Below, in pieces: positions 1 through 8,331 of a DNA stretch of 17,489 nucleotides. Positions within the stretch are counted from its first letter, which is position 1; every line of letters starts with the position of its first letter. Below the pieces are notes generated by a model. It searched no databases. It had not been told where the DNA came from and was given only the letters and a program-made list of their open reading frames with translations. The position numbers and the translations under genes were made by a program. Origin of the DNA: Bdellovibrionota bacterium (lineage in GTDB: Bacteria > Bdellovibrionota > Bacteriovoracia > Bacteriovoracales > Bacteriovoracaceae); NCBI GenBank assembly GCA_030836365.1, contig JAURQB010000041.1, forward strand, positions 1 through 17,489, given 5' to 3'.

Positions 1-2
1 AA

Positions 3-308
3 AAAACAAATTTAAAATTGGTTCTTTCTGAAGAGGACTTCACGATCCCACTTCCACTACCATGCTGTCTAAACGTCAATGATAATGACATCGAACTTAG
101 ATCAGTTTTATTCATCGAACGTGGAGAAATCGTGATCAAAGGAAAAACGGCACTTATTAAAGTTAAAATATCTGAGGAAGATGAAACTTATTCAAATTTA
201 GATAAAATTTTAGAAAGTCTGACAAATATTTTATACGATGACAAAGCTAGTTTCATTAACAGGGGTCATCGAAAAAATTTGATTGGCTTTATACAGTCAG
301 CCCTTTAA
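3..308 (+). CDS. Hypothetical protein, 5' end outside the window
   Basis: The frame is open from base 3 to the TAA ending at 308. The first possible start inside the window is a TTG at 18 with no ribosome binding site before it, so the gene most likely begins upstream and only its C-terminal 101 residues are visible. The visible part is a small, mixed alpha/beta-looking, charged domain: a strand-rich stretch around 'SVLFIERGEIVIKG', an acidic helix 'EEDETYSNLDKILESL', and the end 'NLIGFIQSAL'. There are no membrane segments. I do not recognise the family and see no catalytic motif. It converges on the gene ending at 393, and the gap between them holds a palindrome with T-rich flanks. Confidence 0.6.
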   Translation, partial: KTNLKLVLSEEDFTIPLPLPCCLNVNDNDIELRSVLFIERGEIVIKGKTALIKVKISEEDETYSNLDKILESLTNILYDDKASFINRGHRKNLIGFIQSAL

Positions 309-360
309 GAAAAAAAACAAGCAACGGCCAAAAGGTACCGCGTACCTTTTGCTCTTTTGC
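309..360. terminator. Probable bidirectional terminator between convergent genes
   Basis: Two convergent genes end at 308 (+) and 393 (-). Between them a 10-bp perfect stem (329-338 with 342-351, 3-base loop) is followed on the + strand by a T-rich run (CTCTTTTGCTTTTTC). On the - strand it is followed, about 10 bases away, by an 8-T run (the A-run at 311-317 and the a at 310). Placement fits a shared terminator, but the stem is AT-rich at its base and the T-runs are not immediately adjacent. The same palindrome occurs elsewhere in non-terminator positions, so termination may be only one of its roles. Confidence 0.4.
328..351. repeat. GTACC palindrome, copy 1
   Basis: The sequence is CC followed by AAAAGGTAC, loop CGC, then GTACCTTTTG. 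The arms CAAAAGGTAC (329-338) and GTACCTTTTG (342-351) are perfect reverse complements. The copy at 2106-2129 differs by one loop base. The copy at 15442-15466 has two arm mismatches but keeps the preceding CC and the core GTAC-CGC-GTAC. This copy sits between convergent genes. Confidence 0.8.
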
Positions 361-392
361 TTTTTCTCTACCCTCTGCTAAATAAATCCTGC

Positions 393-2165
393 TTAGAAGT
401 TTGCGCGAATAACGCTCAATTTTTTCTCCGCAACTTCTCTTAATTTCTCCCCAGTTAAACCAACGGGAGAACTGGGTAATGATCTGGCATATTTAGTTAT
501 AGCATCCGTTACGTTGGGCATTGATCCACCTTTTATATTTCTTTTTATTTTTAAGATAAAATCTCTTTGAGATAAATTAGTTATATCGAGTGAAGGTAGC
601 GTATAATCTCCATTCATCACCCCATTCATCACAACTCCTATATTTTCAAACAATTCCCCTGCTTCTTGATTAATTGAAAATATAATTTCATCCTTTAATT
701 CTTTTGAAATATCTAATTTAGATATAACATCTCTCAATCCTATTACATCCCTTGCTTTTTGTTGTGATGCTTGTATTAATTTCCTATCAGCCAACATTAA
801 TGAGGAGTGGGCACCTAAATCGTGTATTTGGTAAACATCTCTACTCCCCATAGGCCAACCAAAACCATTTGCCAATCGGTCAATTGTTCGCTGAGAAGAT
901 AACGCTAATGGATTCTCTCCGTTAATAGGTGCAGAGTAATAAAAATGAGAATCAATTCTAAGCGGACTATCATCACCAACAGTTTCATTAAATGCTTTTA
1001 TATTAGCATTTAATTCTTCCGCATCACCATAGCTGTATCGTTGATGCTCAACTTTTCTCATTCCAAAAAAAGAGTCTGTGACTCGATCACCATAAAGTTC
1101 AATAATATGTTCAGGTGTGGGAAGATAATGATTTACTCCTTTGTCATCAATAAAATTTACTCCATTTACACGTCCACTTGAGCCTCTATCAATTTTCAAC
1201 AAGAAATTCCCTTTAAATGGAGGTGCAGGAATATCAAAGTTAAATTCTTGCCTTGTGCCACCTCTATACCCAAGGCCTACTTCGTCTGTAAAAAAACCAG
1301 GAGTCATTCGCATCCTTTCACCCGAAACAGAAGGATCAATTCCAATTCGAAGAGGCCCTGAAGAAATTGATGAGTTAGAAATATCTGCTATTAAACTATT
1401 TAGCTCAGGGCTTGACTCAAATACACCAAGACGGCTTTTAGTCGTTCTTTTTATAAGCTCTAACCTCTCCGGAGTTATCAAAGTTATAAAATCAACAGGT
1501 GAAAGTCCTTTCTTTTTCACCGCTTTCAAAATTTTCAAAATTGCTTTTTCGGAAATAACTCCATTGGCCTGCAAAATAAAATTGCTAAGTACCCTGGCCA
1601 TGACAGGGTCAAAGTCTTTTAAAAATTTGATATACTTTCGACCGTTTTTTATATTTCCGTCCATTACTTTTAACAAAAAGTCAGGACTCATGTTTTCTAG
1701 ATGATTACCAAACAACCTTGATAATTCTGCGAACTTTGAATGTACCTTAACGTCACTGGCCCTTTGTGGTTTAAACTCACTAAAGTAGCTTTGTATCCTA
1801 CTTTCTAGTGCATTTCTGCTAATATCATCACCAGGAATATTCGTACCTCTTAAAAATTTAACGATCTCAACTGAGTCTCGTCCAGTTTCATTCGCGACAG
1901 ACTCGATAAAATTTATCACCTCAATGATATTATCTTGTTCAAGTCCGCTTACTTTTTGGGGCAAATACCCATACTGTGATTTTAATTCCTGATGAATAAA
2001 AACAGGTGTACACTGCCCAAAAATATCTCCAGTAGATAAAATAAAAATTATTAACACGAACGACATAAAAAAATTTCGGAATTTTATTTGGAAAAAATGA
2101 GATCGCCAAAAGGTACCGTGTACCTTTTGAATTCGCCTCTTTAATTCATATGTAATTTCAATCAC
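393..2165 (-). CDS. Large exported protein of unknown family
   Basis: I do not recognise the family. The longest frame starts at a GTG (2163-2165) and has 590 codons. A hydrophobic segment, 'FFMSFVLIIFILSTGDIFGQC' without its first residue, spans residues 33-52 and looks like a signal peptide core. An ATG at residue 34 (2064-2066) could be the real start (557 residues), but it would lack a basic n-region, and neither start has a good ribosome binding site. The rest is soluble: a helical, charged N-terminal half (about 60-260), then a strand/glycine-rich part near 270-350 ('GYRGGTRQEFNFDIPAPPF'), a region about 360-460 with 'HEQRYSYGDAEE'-type sequence, and a helical tail. The palindrome at 2106-2129 lies in codons 13-20 of the long form and is translated as part of 'QKVHGTFW'. 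That supports a later start with the palindrome in the leader. It is divergent from the CxxCH/DUF1501 operon. Confidence 0.8.
   Translation of the reverse strand: MIEITYELKRRIQKVHGTFWRSHFFQIKFRNFFMSFVLIIFILSTGDIFGQCTPVFIHQELKSQYGYLPQKVSGLEQDNIIEVINFIESVANETGRDSVEIVKFLRGTNIPGDDISRNALESRIQSYFSEFKPQRASDVKVHSKFAELSRLFGNHLENMSPDFLLKVMDGNIKNGRKYIKFLKDFDPVMARVLSNFILQANGVISEKAILKILKAVKKKGLSPVDFITLITPERLELIKRTTKSRLGVFESSPELNSLIADISNSSISSGPLRIGIDPSVSGERMRMTPGFFTDEVGLGYRGGTRQEFNFDIPAPPFKGNFLLKIDRGSSGRVNGVNFIDDKGVNHYLPTPEHIIELYGDRVTDSFFGMRKVEHQRYSYGDAEELNANIKAFNETVGDDSPLRIDSHFYYSAPINGENPLALSSQRTIDRLANGFGWPMGSRDVYQIHDLGAHSSLMLADRKLIQASQQKARDVIGLRDVISKLDISKELKDEIIFSINQEAGELFENIGVVMNGVMNGDYTLPSLDITNLSQRDFILKIKRNIKGGSMPNVTDAITKYARSLPSSPVGLTGEKLREVAEKKLSVIRANF
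2106..2129. repeat. GTACC palindrome, copy 2, in the leader of the 393-2165 gene
   Basis: CC followed by arms CAAAAGGTAC (2107-2116) and GTACCTTTTG (2120-2129) around the loop CGT. Both arms are identical to copy 1. It lies about 40 bases upstream of the ATG at 2066 on the - strand and about 100 bases upstream of the divergent gene starting at 2227. It could therefore act as an operator for either promoter, or simply be an inserted repeat. Confidence 0.8.
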
Positions 2166-2226
2166 TTATTTTTTTTATTCAACCATAGCTATTGAATTTT
2201 CGACACAGGCTTCCGATTAAAACATC
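2130..2226. promoter_or_regulatory. Divergent intergenic region, likely promoters for both flanking units
   Basis: The 2227 operon reads rightward and the 393-2165 gene leftward, so transcription of both must start in or near this AT-rich stretch (unless the long GTG form of the left gene is real). I see no strong sigma-70 pair. TTGAAT (about 2192) lies 17 bases before a poor CGATTA-like box on the + strand. The assignment rests on geometry, not on a clear motif. Confidence 0.3.
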
Positions 2227-5200
2227 ATGATGAGTCATGCTCTAATCTTAGTTACAACATGTATAATATTACCTGTCGCCAATTTACTTGCAATGAGCTC
2301 AAAAGAGACACCATCAAATTCAGACAGTCTCTTCGAGAAAGAATCAATTCAAACGACAAATACACTAAATCAAAGAACAACAACAAAGGTAAAGGAAAGA
2401 ACAAGCACTAATTCATTTATAGGTGGCGGTATTTTTGATATTGAAATTCCCACATTTGAAAAAAATGAAGGTCTTAAAAATAATTTCGATCTAAAAAAAG
2501 ATACATTTGATTCATACTCTATCGAAATGAATACAGCGTTACTTCGCTTTTTTAAATGTTTTCGCTTAATCACAACAAGACCTCCAACATCATCGGAGGT
2601 TAGAAATTTTTTAACCGAAATTTATAACAAAGAAGAAACTGAACAAAATGAAATCGCGGCCACTATGTGTGTTGGTCTAATCAAAGAAGCAAGTTTTGAG
2701 CAAAACTCTAATGGGTTTATACTTTCAGATCAATCTTCTGAAGATAATATCAATATCGTTCGAAACTTTAATTCTCTTCATCGCAGTTGGCTAACCAATA
2801 CAAACTCAATCGATACATACACCCCAAGAGGAGGAATTGACATTCATGAAAGTGGTGAAGCTTCCTTGCGTTATACTCTTGCCTTATTCGGAGTAGATGC
2901 TGGAGTTAAGTATAAATCAATTTTAGGAAATACAGGAGGATTAACTGGTGCGCTCGAGGGTGTGAGAACAAATGGGCCTTTGAGCCTAGGCGGAAACTGG
3001 GGAGGCTCACCAAACTATCACTTCTATTATAATGGTGCGGAAGTAGATGATGATAATTATGTAGCAAGAATTTATCAGTCTTTTGTGGCCATGAGAAGTT
3101 ATGCCTTGAGCGCTTACGAAATCGATGGCTCCACTAGATATCGATTTGATTCTAACGGCGATTTAAACGTTACGCTGCCATGGTTAGGTAATCCACTAAG
3201 TAACCCGGTTACAGAGGGAAACAAGTGTGACGATAGTGGATGTGGTGACCTACATGACTTCTGGGATCAAATTGATCATCCTGAAGAAGGAGAAACGACA
3301 GGCTGTAATCCGGTTGATAACGAAGGATTTTACCTGGAGTATGGTGATCTTGTTGGAGTAAAAACTGCGATTAATTGTGAAATCAAATATTCAGAAAATA
3401 AATCCACAAGAGAAGATCCATATGTTTTTCATAACATTGACGATAAAACATTTAATGTGAAACATCACGTTGGTGGTGGTGCTATTGGAAGTTTTGACTA
3501 TTGGGCAAATAATAATAGTGCTGTTGTTACGTATGGAAGTAAACAAGGTATTACTCATGTTAGTAACGAGGATTTTGCCCGCAGATGGGCCAGGCATGTT
3601 CTTGAAGACTTCTTATGTAGAGAAGTACCAGTATTAGATTCTGCATCGGCGTCAGCAGATATAAGCAATGATCCTTACTCTGAACATTCATTTCGATCCG
3701 ACGGATCTTGCTTGGCCTGTCATTCCACTCTTGATAGAATGAGTGCGGCGGCAAGAAATATTGAGTTAATGGCATTAACAAAAGGACAAGCTAAAAATAT
3801 CAACCAAGATAATTATTACTCTATCCCCCAATCAACAGGTCTTCTTATCGATTATAATTATGAGAAATGCTATAAGGAAGGATCAAATTTCGTTGATGAT
3901 ATCCAAGTTACTAGTGAAGAATTATGTAATCTCGAAATTGATTTAGATAAAGTAAAGTGTGAATATGGTGAATACAATGAAAATGGAGAATTAGAATTCG
4001 TAAGTTGTGGATGCAATGAAGGAGAAGAGTGTAATTTCGCCAAATATTTTGACATGGATATATGGGACAGTGACTGCAGCGATAATATGTACTACAAGAC
4101 TTATTGTTTCGAAAAAAATGAAGGAGATTGCGTTTTTTACGAAGGAGATGAAAATGAAAACACATTTGCCTATTGGAAGTCAAAACACTACCTAGATGAT
4201 GAAGGAGTTAGTAAGTTTGATTTTGATCATGATGGAAGTGTGGATACTTCCATTACGGCCATAGACACTCAGATTAATCTTACTAGAAACCTGTCAAATT
4301 TTAGTAACCACGAAATCAAAGAATTATTTGGACCCCTTGGATGTGTTTATGATCGGTGGGGAAATGAAAACCTAGACCAATTACGAAATTCATTCCACTA
4401 TAAAGATTTCGAAGTTTCAATTAGTAGTTCGCCTATCTGGCCGGAATCGGGTGAAGAGACACGATTTGCTTACAGTTACCAAAAATCATATCCTCAAGGT
4501 GCCTTATGGATGAAAGACATTAATAACGATGAAGTCATGCAAGAAGTCGTTGGTATAGATCAACTTGGAAATGCACTATCAAATACACCTGATTTTTATG
4601 CTTGTGCAGCGAAAAGATATTTTCACTTTTTCACAGGAAGTGACATTCCACTGTTTTATCCAGACAAAAAAGACCCAACAAATAGAATTACCAACATGAG
4701 TGAGCTTGAAGTACAAAAACTTGAATGGATTATTAATCTTGGAAACGCATTTAAAGACGGAGGCTCTCCTACCCTTTTATCTGAGCTGAATCAAAAGAGA
4801 GCAGAAGTAACTAAGTTAATGAACACAGAAGAACAGGAGTCATCTCCAGTAGAGAATCTTCATGACGTGATCTACAACATTATTCTTTCCGATTATTTTA
4901 TGGAATCAATTATTGGCGTTGATGAGTCCTTAACCGGCCCTGTAGAATTGGAAGCATCTACAGTCATTGATGATTATTATAACAATCTTAACGACTGTGC
5001 CAGTTGCCATACTACAGATAGTAATGGAGGTTGGTTAGAAGGTTATAGTAATGATAAAACAAGCTGCATCGACAGGGTTAATTTTATAAAGTCGATAAAT
5101 GATCAAACACCAAATCACCAGTATGACCCAGAAGGTGGCACAAACTATTTAAAATATATCTCCACCGAGAATCCTTGCGAATCATTAATTTATTTGAATC

Positions 5201-5385
5201 TATCAGATTCCCAAGATGAGTGTGGAAATGATTCTCCTCGGCACGGAACTGATGATAGTGATCCAGTGAATAAGGGCTGGATGAATGAACAAAGCGAAGT
5301 TGAAATTGATCAAAGTCTGCTAAAGGAAATGATTGAAAATTTTGATGACCTAGATAATTACTGTAATGATTCGGAGGAGGAGTAA
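2227..5385 (+). CDS. Exported 1052-residue protein with two CxxCH motifs, PSD-cytochrome-like (DUF1592/1588/1585-like)
   Basis: A signal peptide occupies about residues 1-22 ('HALILVTTCIILPVANLLA'), so the protein acts in the periplasm or outside. Segments resemble the domains of the PSD cytochrome proteins of planctomycetes and myxobacteria. 'FARRWARHVLEDFLC' (450-464) followed by CLACH (C495, C498, H499) and 'LDRMSAAARNIEL' fits the DUF1588 layout. 'GIDQLGNALSNTPDFYACAA' (about 776-795) with 'KRYFHFFTG' fits DUF1585. A C-terminal module (about 915-1047) holds a second haem-type motif, CASCH (C924, C927, H928), and is shared with the protein at 6902-8083. If haem is attached it is a c-type cytochrome; this is not proven. 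The sequence is rich in Cys and in Asp/Glu. The stop overlaps the next ATG (TAATG) and the gene's last codons carry that gene's GGAGGAGG ribosome binding site, so the two are translationally coupled. Domain calls are from pattern memory only. Confidence 0.85.
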   Translation: MMSHALILVTTCIILPVANLLAMSSKETPSNSDSLFEKESIQTTNTLNQRTTTKVKERTSTNSFIGGGIFDIEIPTFEKNEGLKNNFDLKKDTFDSYSIEMNTALLRFFKCFRLITTRPPTSSEVRNFLTEIYNKEETEQNEIAATMCVGLIKEASFEQNSNGFILSDQSSEDNINIVRNFNSLHRSWLTNTNSIDTYTPRGGIDIHESGEASLRYTLALFGVDAGVKYKSILGNTGGLTGALEGVRTNGPLSLGGNWGGSPNYHFYYNGAEVDDDNYVARIYQSFVAMRSYALSAYEIDGSTRYRFDSNGDLNVTLPWLGNPLSNPVTEGNKCDDSGCGDLHDFWDQIDHPEEGETTGCNPVDNEGFYLEYGDLVGVKTAINCEIKYSENKSTREDPYVFHNIDDKTFNVKHHVGGGAIGSFDYWANNNSAVVTYGSKQGITHVSNEDFARRWARHVLEDFLCREVPVLDSASASADISNDPYSEHSFRSDGSCLACHSTLDRMSAAARNIELMALTKGQAKNINQDNYYSIPQSTGLLIDYNYEKCYKEGSNFVDDIQVTSEELCNLEIDLDKVKCEYGEYNENGELEFVSCGCNEGEECNFAKYFDMDIWDSDCSDNMYYKTYCFEKNEGDCVFYEGDENENTFAYWKSKHYLDDEGVSKFDFDHDGSVDTSITAIDTQINLTRNLSNFSNHEIKELFGPLGCVYDRWGNENLDQLRNSFHYKDFEVSISSSPIWPESGEETRFAYSYQKSYPQGALWMKDINNDEVMQEVVGIDQLGNALSNTPDFYACAAKRYFHFFTGSDIPLFYPDKKDPTNRITNMSELEVQKLEWIINLGNAFKDGGSPTLLSELNQKRAEVTKLMNTEEQESSPVENLHDVIYNIILSDYFMESIIGVDESLTGPVELEASTVIDDYYNNLNDCASCHTTDSNGGWLEGYSNDKTSCIDRVNFIKSINDQTPNHQYDPEGGTNYLKYISTENPCESLIYLNLSDSQDECGNDSPRHGTDDSDPVNKGWMNEQSEVEIDQSLLKEMIENFDDLDNYCNDSEEE

Positions 5386-6905
5386 TGGATAAATTTACCA
5401 GGCGAAACTTCCTCTTTGGTATTTCAAAATTTGGTATTGCCACCGGAATGATCGATATATTTTTAGAGCAAATCATCCTAGGAAAAATGAATCAGCTATT
5501 AGCAGCGGAAGAATCTAGCACCTATTACCTGGGACTATACCTTTCTGGAGGACCTCCTCAATGGATGTTGGCGCCACTAGAAAGTGGGTTTACTCCAAGT
5601 AACGGCGTTGGAACTAGTTTCAGTACGACAGGAACACCATCATACTCTTTATCAAATGATTTACCTCCAATTTGGAGTGACTCCAATTTAAAAAATAACG
5701 TCGCTTTTATTAGAGGTGTTCAGTCTCTCCCTATTCATAGCGAATCTGTCACGCAATTTACACCGCAATCAAGCTACCCGGGTATTCACGGGCTGGCATC
5801 CTTAAAAAACTCAAAATACCCTATTGCTTGTATTCAATGGGGACTTGATGCAGCCCTTAACCACCCTGAGAAAAAAAGCTCTGCAGTCATTTACACAAGC
5901 CTTAACTCTGGAACAGAGGAAGATATTATTCGAGAAATAATTTCTCCCTTTGACTCAAAGTCTGTGACAAAAATAAATGAACATTTAGAAAGTAAAATTG
6001 AAATAGCTCTTAATCGTCTGGTAAAAATGGGAAGTAGCTACAATATTAATGCCTCAAAAATGAAAGAAGAAGTCAATTCGGCAAGAAATATTATCAAACA
6101 AGGCTTAAGCGGTCTTCTTGATACTGAAGACGGCTTTGAAAGTTATCTTTCACCATACAGGGACAGAGTTCAAGATGGAATCCGAACCGAAACAAGCACA
6201 CCAGGAAGTTATAGTGGTACCAATCACTCGATGTGGAAGATAAACGAGGATCACTCTTTAAGCAGTGGAGATAGCTACGATTGTTTAAATGGTACTAATG
6301 ATACCCTTGTTGCCAGCTTGGCCATCGCCCACTTTATTTTTGAAAATGACATAAGTAATTCGTGTTTAATGTCTGCAGGTAAACTTGAAAACATAGGAAC
6401 GATCAACAGCGGTAATTATCAGGCACATGAGATTAATCATGATGCGCATGATGTGGGTGCAAATGCAGCAACATATTTCTTCACACAATACTTCAAAGGT
6501 ATTTTGGCCGGACTTGATAAATTTCGCCAGTCAATGTTCCCGGATTCAACTAAAGACTATGTCTTTCATTTAGGAAGCGAATTCAGCCGTAGTGCAAAAG
6601 CAGACGGAACTGGATCAGATCATGGAACAGACTCATCCGTTCACACAGTTATATCAAATAAAATATCAGGAAATAATGCCTATGGAGAGATTGGCAGTAC
6701 GGGAAGTGACGGTGATACATATTACGGAAGCTGGGGGCAAGCAGCCGGAAGCCCTGTCAGTCTAAAAACCGTTCACTATAATATAGCGAAGCTTCTAGGT
6801 ACAACATCTTTTTCATTTGAAGATTACGACGCAACGATTGATATCACATCGTCAACAACTGCGAGTGTAAAAACAAAAATTAAAAACAAGGGAGTTCCAT
6901 CATGA
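5385..6905 (+). CDS. DUF1501-like protein with Tat signal
   Basis: The N-terminus MDKFTRRNFLFG is a twin-arginine signal (R6, R7), followed by a hydrophobic stretch. 'YYLGLYLSGGPPQWM' follows, as in DUF1501 proteins, which belong to the alkaline phosphatase/sulfatase-like fold. Two metal-site-like segments are visible: 'HEINHDAHDVG' (348-358), in place of the usual 'DTHGDN'-type motif, and 'SEFSRSAKADGTGSDHG' (398-414), matching 'SEFGRTP...GRDH'. The length (506) is typical. DUF1501 genes in other phyla are commonly paired with PSD-type cytochrome genes, and here the protein sits between two CxxCH proteins, overlapping the upstream stop (TAATG) and the downstream start (ATGA). The enzyme activity of the family is unknown; a hydrolase acting on an envelope or extracellular substrate is a guess. 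The start is set by the GGAGGAGG site at 5373-5380. Confidence 0.85.
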   Translation: MDKFTRRNFLFGISKFGIATGMIDIFLEQIILGKMNQLLAAEESSTYYLGLYLSGGPPQWMLAPLESGFTPSNGVGTSFSTTGTPSYSLSNDLPPIWSDSNLKNNVAFIRGVQSLPIHSESVTQFTPQSSYPGIHGLASLKNSKYPIACIQWGLDAALNHPEKKSSAVIYTSLNSGTEEDIIREIISPFDSKSVTKINEHLESKIEIALNRLVKMGSSYNINASKMKEEVNSARNIIKQGLSGLLDTEDGFESYLSPYRDRVQDGIRTETSTPGSYSGTNHSMWKINEDHSLSSGDSYDCLNGTNDTLVASLAIAHFIFENDISNSCLMSAGKLENIGTINSGNYQAHEINHDAHDVGANAATYFFTQYFKGILAGLDKFRQSMFPDSTKDYVFHLGSEFSRSAKADGTGSDHGTDSSVHTVISNKISGNNAYGEIGSTGSDGDTYYGSWGQAAGSPVSLKTVHYNIAKLLGTTSFSFEDYDATIDITSSTTASVKTKIKNKGVPS

Positions 6906-8083
6906 GACTCTCCTTCCTCTTATTAATACTATCATTAACTTTCGCTCCCAATTCTTTTGCGATAAAGATGGAAAGTAAAAATATGATAATGAGTACTGCT
7001 AGCGAAATAAATACCTCATTAAACGCACAAGGCAGCTCAAACAAAGTAAGTGTGACAAAAGAAGATATTGAAAATTATTACGATAATCTCAGTGGCTGTA
7101 TTGGTTGTCATTCGGGCACACAGAATTATGGAGACGGAGATGGTGTTTCTCCTTGGTCAAGTAACTTTAACTTAGGTGCTAATAATTGTGATGATCAATT
7201 AGAAGCGTTAAAAACATTATCGACAAATAAAAGTGTATGGAGCGGAGAAAATATGGACCAAGCTCTAATATCCCCAGGCAATCCTTGCGTCTCCAGACTT
7301 TATACTGTTTTTCGCGCAAGTGAGTCGAATTGTTCTCAGGACATCATAGAAAGTGATGCTGGCTGGATGGGAGAAGGGGGTTATGGCGATGGCTCCTCTG
7401 CAGATATAATCAAGGAAATGATAGAAAACTGGAATAACCTTAAATGCAGTGATGACTCCAATAGTTCGATAAAAATCGATACTAAATTTAGTGAAATGAA
7501 GTCCCCTTTTGCAGACAAATACAAAAAAGAGGTGACCTATACTAAAGGAGATCAGCGAACAATTGATAAGATGACCGTTTATCATACGCTTTTTGAAATT
7601 TTCAATCAAGAAGCCGGAGAGAACATAGAATTAAAAAATATTTTGAAGCGTAATGTTTTGGACAAACCATTTTCATTTGGTTCCCCATGTGATTTATACA
7701 ACATTAATGTAAGTGGAAAATATGAAAGACATAGCTTTGATGATGAAACAGACCGCGTGCACTCTCCTGATGATGGACAAACTTGTATAGATTTTTATGG
7801 TAACTGCGGAGACGATCCTCAGACTAACCATATCTCTGGTGATTTTATTTGTTATCAACCGTCTCACATTCAGGTTCCACACAATCAAGTAAGTAATGTC
7901 ATTCGTGCAGGCTTGATGCAAAAAGCTTGTGGAAAAATAATATTCCCCGAATTTGAAGGAAGTGAGAATAATGACTGGAGTGACCTTGAGTCGAATAATC
8001 AATATGTACAAGCGGCCCTAGAGAAAGCCTGCGACGACTCGTCTGGATGTGATGAATTAATGACGAAAATGTGGATAAAGTAA
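6902..8083 (+). CDS. Exported CxxCH protein sharing a module with the 2227-5385 product
   Basis: The ATG overlaps the upstream stop (ATGA) and is preceded by AAGGGAG. A signal peptide occupies residues 1-20 (cleavage after 'NSFA'). Residues 56-182 repeat the C-terminal module of the first operon protein: 'YYDNLSGCIGCH' (C66, C69, H70) against 'YYNNLNDCASCH', then a later Cys, 'NPCVSRLY' against 'NPCESLIY', another Cys, 'GWM', and 'IIKEMIENWNNLKC' against 'LLKEMIENFDDLDNYC'. Six cysteines line up. Residues 183-393 have no counterpart there. They contain more cysteines and the segment 'SNVIRAGLMQKACGKIIF', and I do not recognise them. The CxxCH suggests covalent haem, but with one motif and several extra cysteines a disulfide-rich non-haem domain is also possible. 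It probably acts with the DUF1501-like protein outside the cytoplasm. Confidence 0.85.
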   Translation: MRLSFLLLILSLTFAPNSFAIKMESKNMIMSTASEINTSLNAQGSSNKVSVTKEDIENYYDNLSGCIGCHSGTQNYGDGDGVSPWSSNFNLGANNCDDQLEALKTLSTNKSVWSGENMDQALISPGNPCVSRLYTVFRASESNCSQDIIESDAGWMGEGGYGDGSSADIIKEMIENWNNLKCSDDSNSSIKIDTKFSEMKSPFADKYKKEVTYTKGDQRTIDKMTVYHTLFEIFNQEAGENIELKNILKRNVLDKPFSFGSPCDLYNINVSGKYERHSFDDETDRVHSPDDGQTCIDFYGNCGDDPQTNHISGDFICYQPSHIQVPHNQVSNVIRAGLMQKACGKIIFPEFEGSENNDWSDLESNNQYVQAALEKACDDSSGCDELMTKMWIK

Positions 8084-8322
8084 TGCTGATGTTTTACCCA
8101 TTTCTACAAAAAACAAATCAATCAGCAAAAAAAGGAAGCGCCACAAAAAATAATATTAATAAATATGAATCATTAATCCCAGAAAATCTAATTAATGACA
8201 TTATAAGAGATGTCGAAAGCGCTACAGATCAAGTCTCAAATTCGAGTTATGATTCCTTAAAAAAGGAAATTAACTTTAGGCTATTACTATATATTCTATG
8301 CATTGACCCGAGTTGGCACTAA
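8083..8322 (+). CDS. Small 79-residue protein translationally coupled to the CxxCH operon
   Basis: The ATG at 8083 overlaps the TAA of the preceding gene (TAATG), the same junction used between the first two genes of the operon. A GTG at 8071 and an ATG at 8089 are alternative starts. The product has a polar, lysine/asparagine-rich N-terminus and a helical part, 'PENLINDIIRDVESATDQV' then 'LKKEINFRLLLYILCIDPSWH'. There is no clear signal peptide. The coupling and the protein-like composition argue for a real gene. It could also be the frameshifted tail of the 6902-8083 product, but that protein's own end shows no sign of interruption. No family is recognised. Confidence 0.5.
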   Translation: MLMFYPFLQKTNQSAKKGSATKNNINKYESLIPENLINDIIRDVESATDQVSNSSYDSLKKEINFRLLLYILCIDPSWH

Positions 8323-8331
8323 TAAAAAAAA

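Noticed and set aside
1141..1704. 187-codon + strand frame inside the 393-2165 gene
   Set aside because: It is a shadow of the minus-strand gene; the composition is unnatural and there is no ribosome binding site.
5084..5476. 130-codon - strand frame across the junction of the first two operon genes
   Set aside because: It overlaps two well-supported coupled genes on the other strand and has no recognisable sequence.
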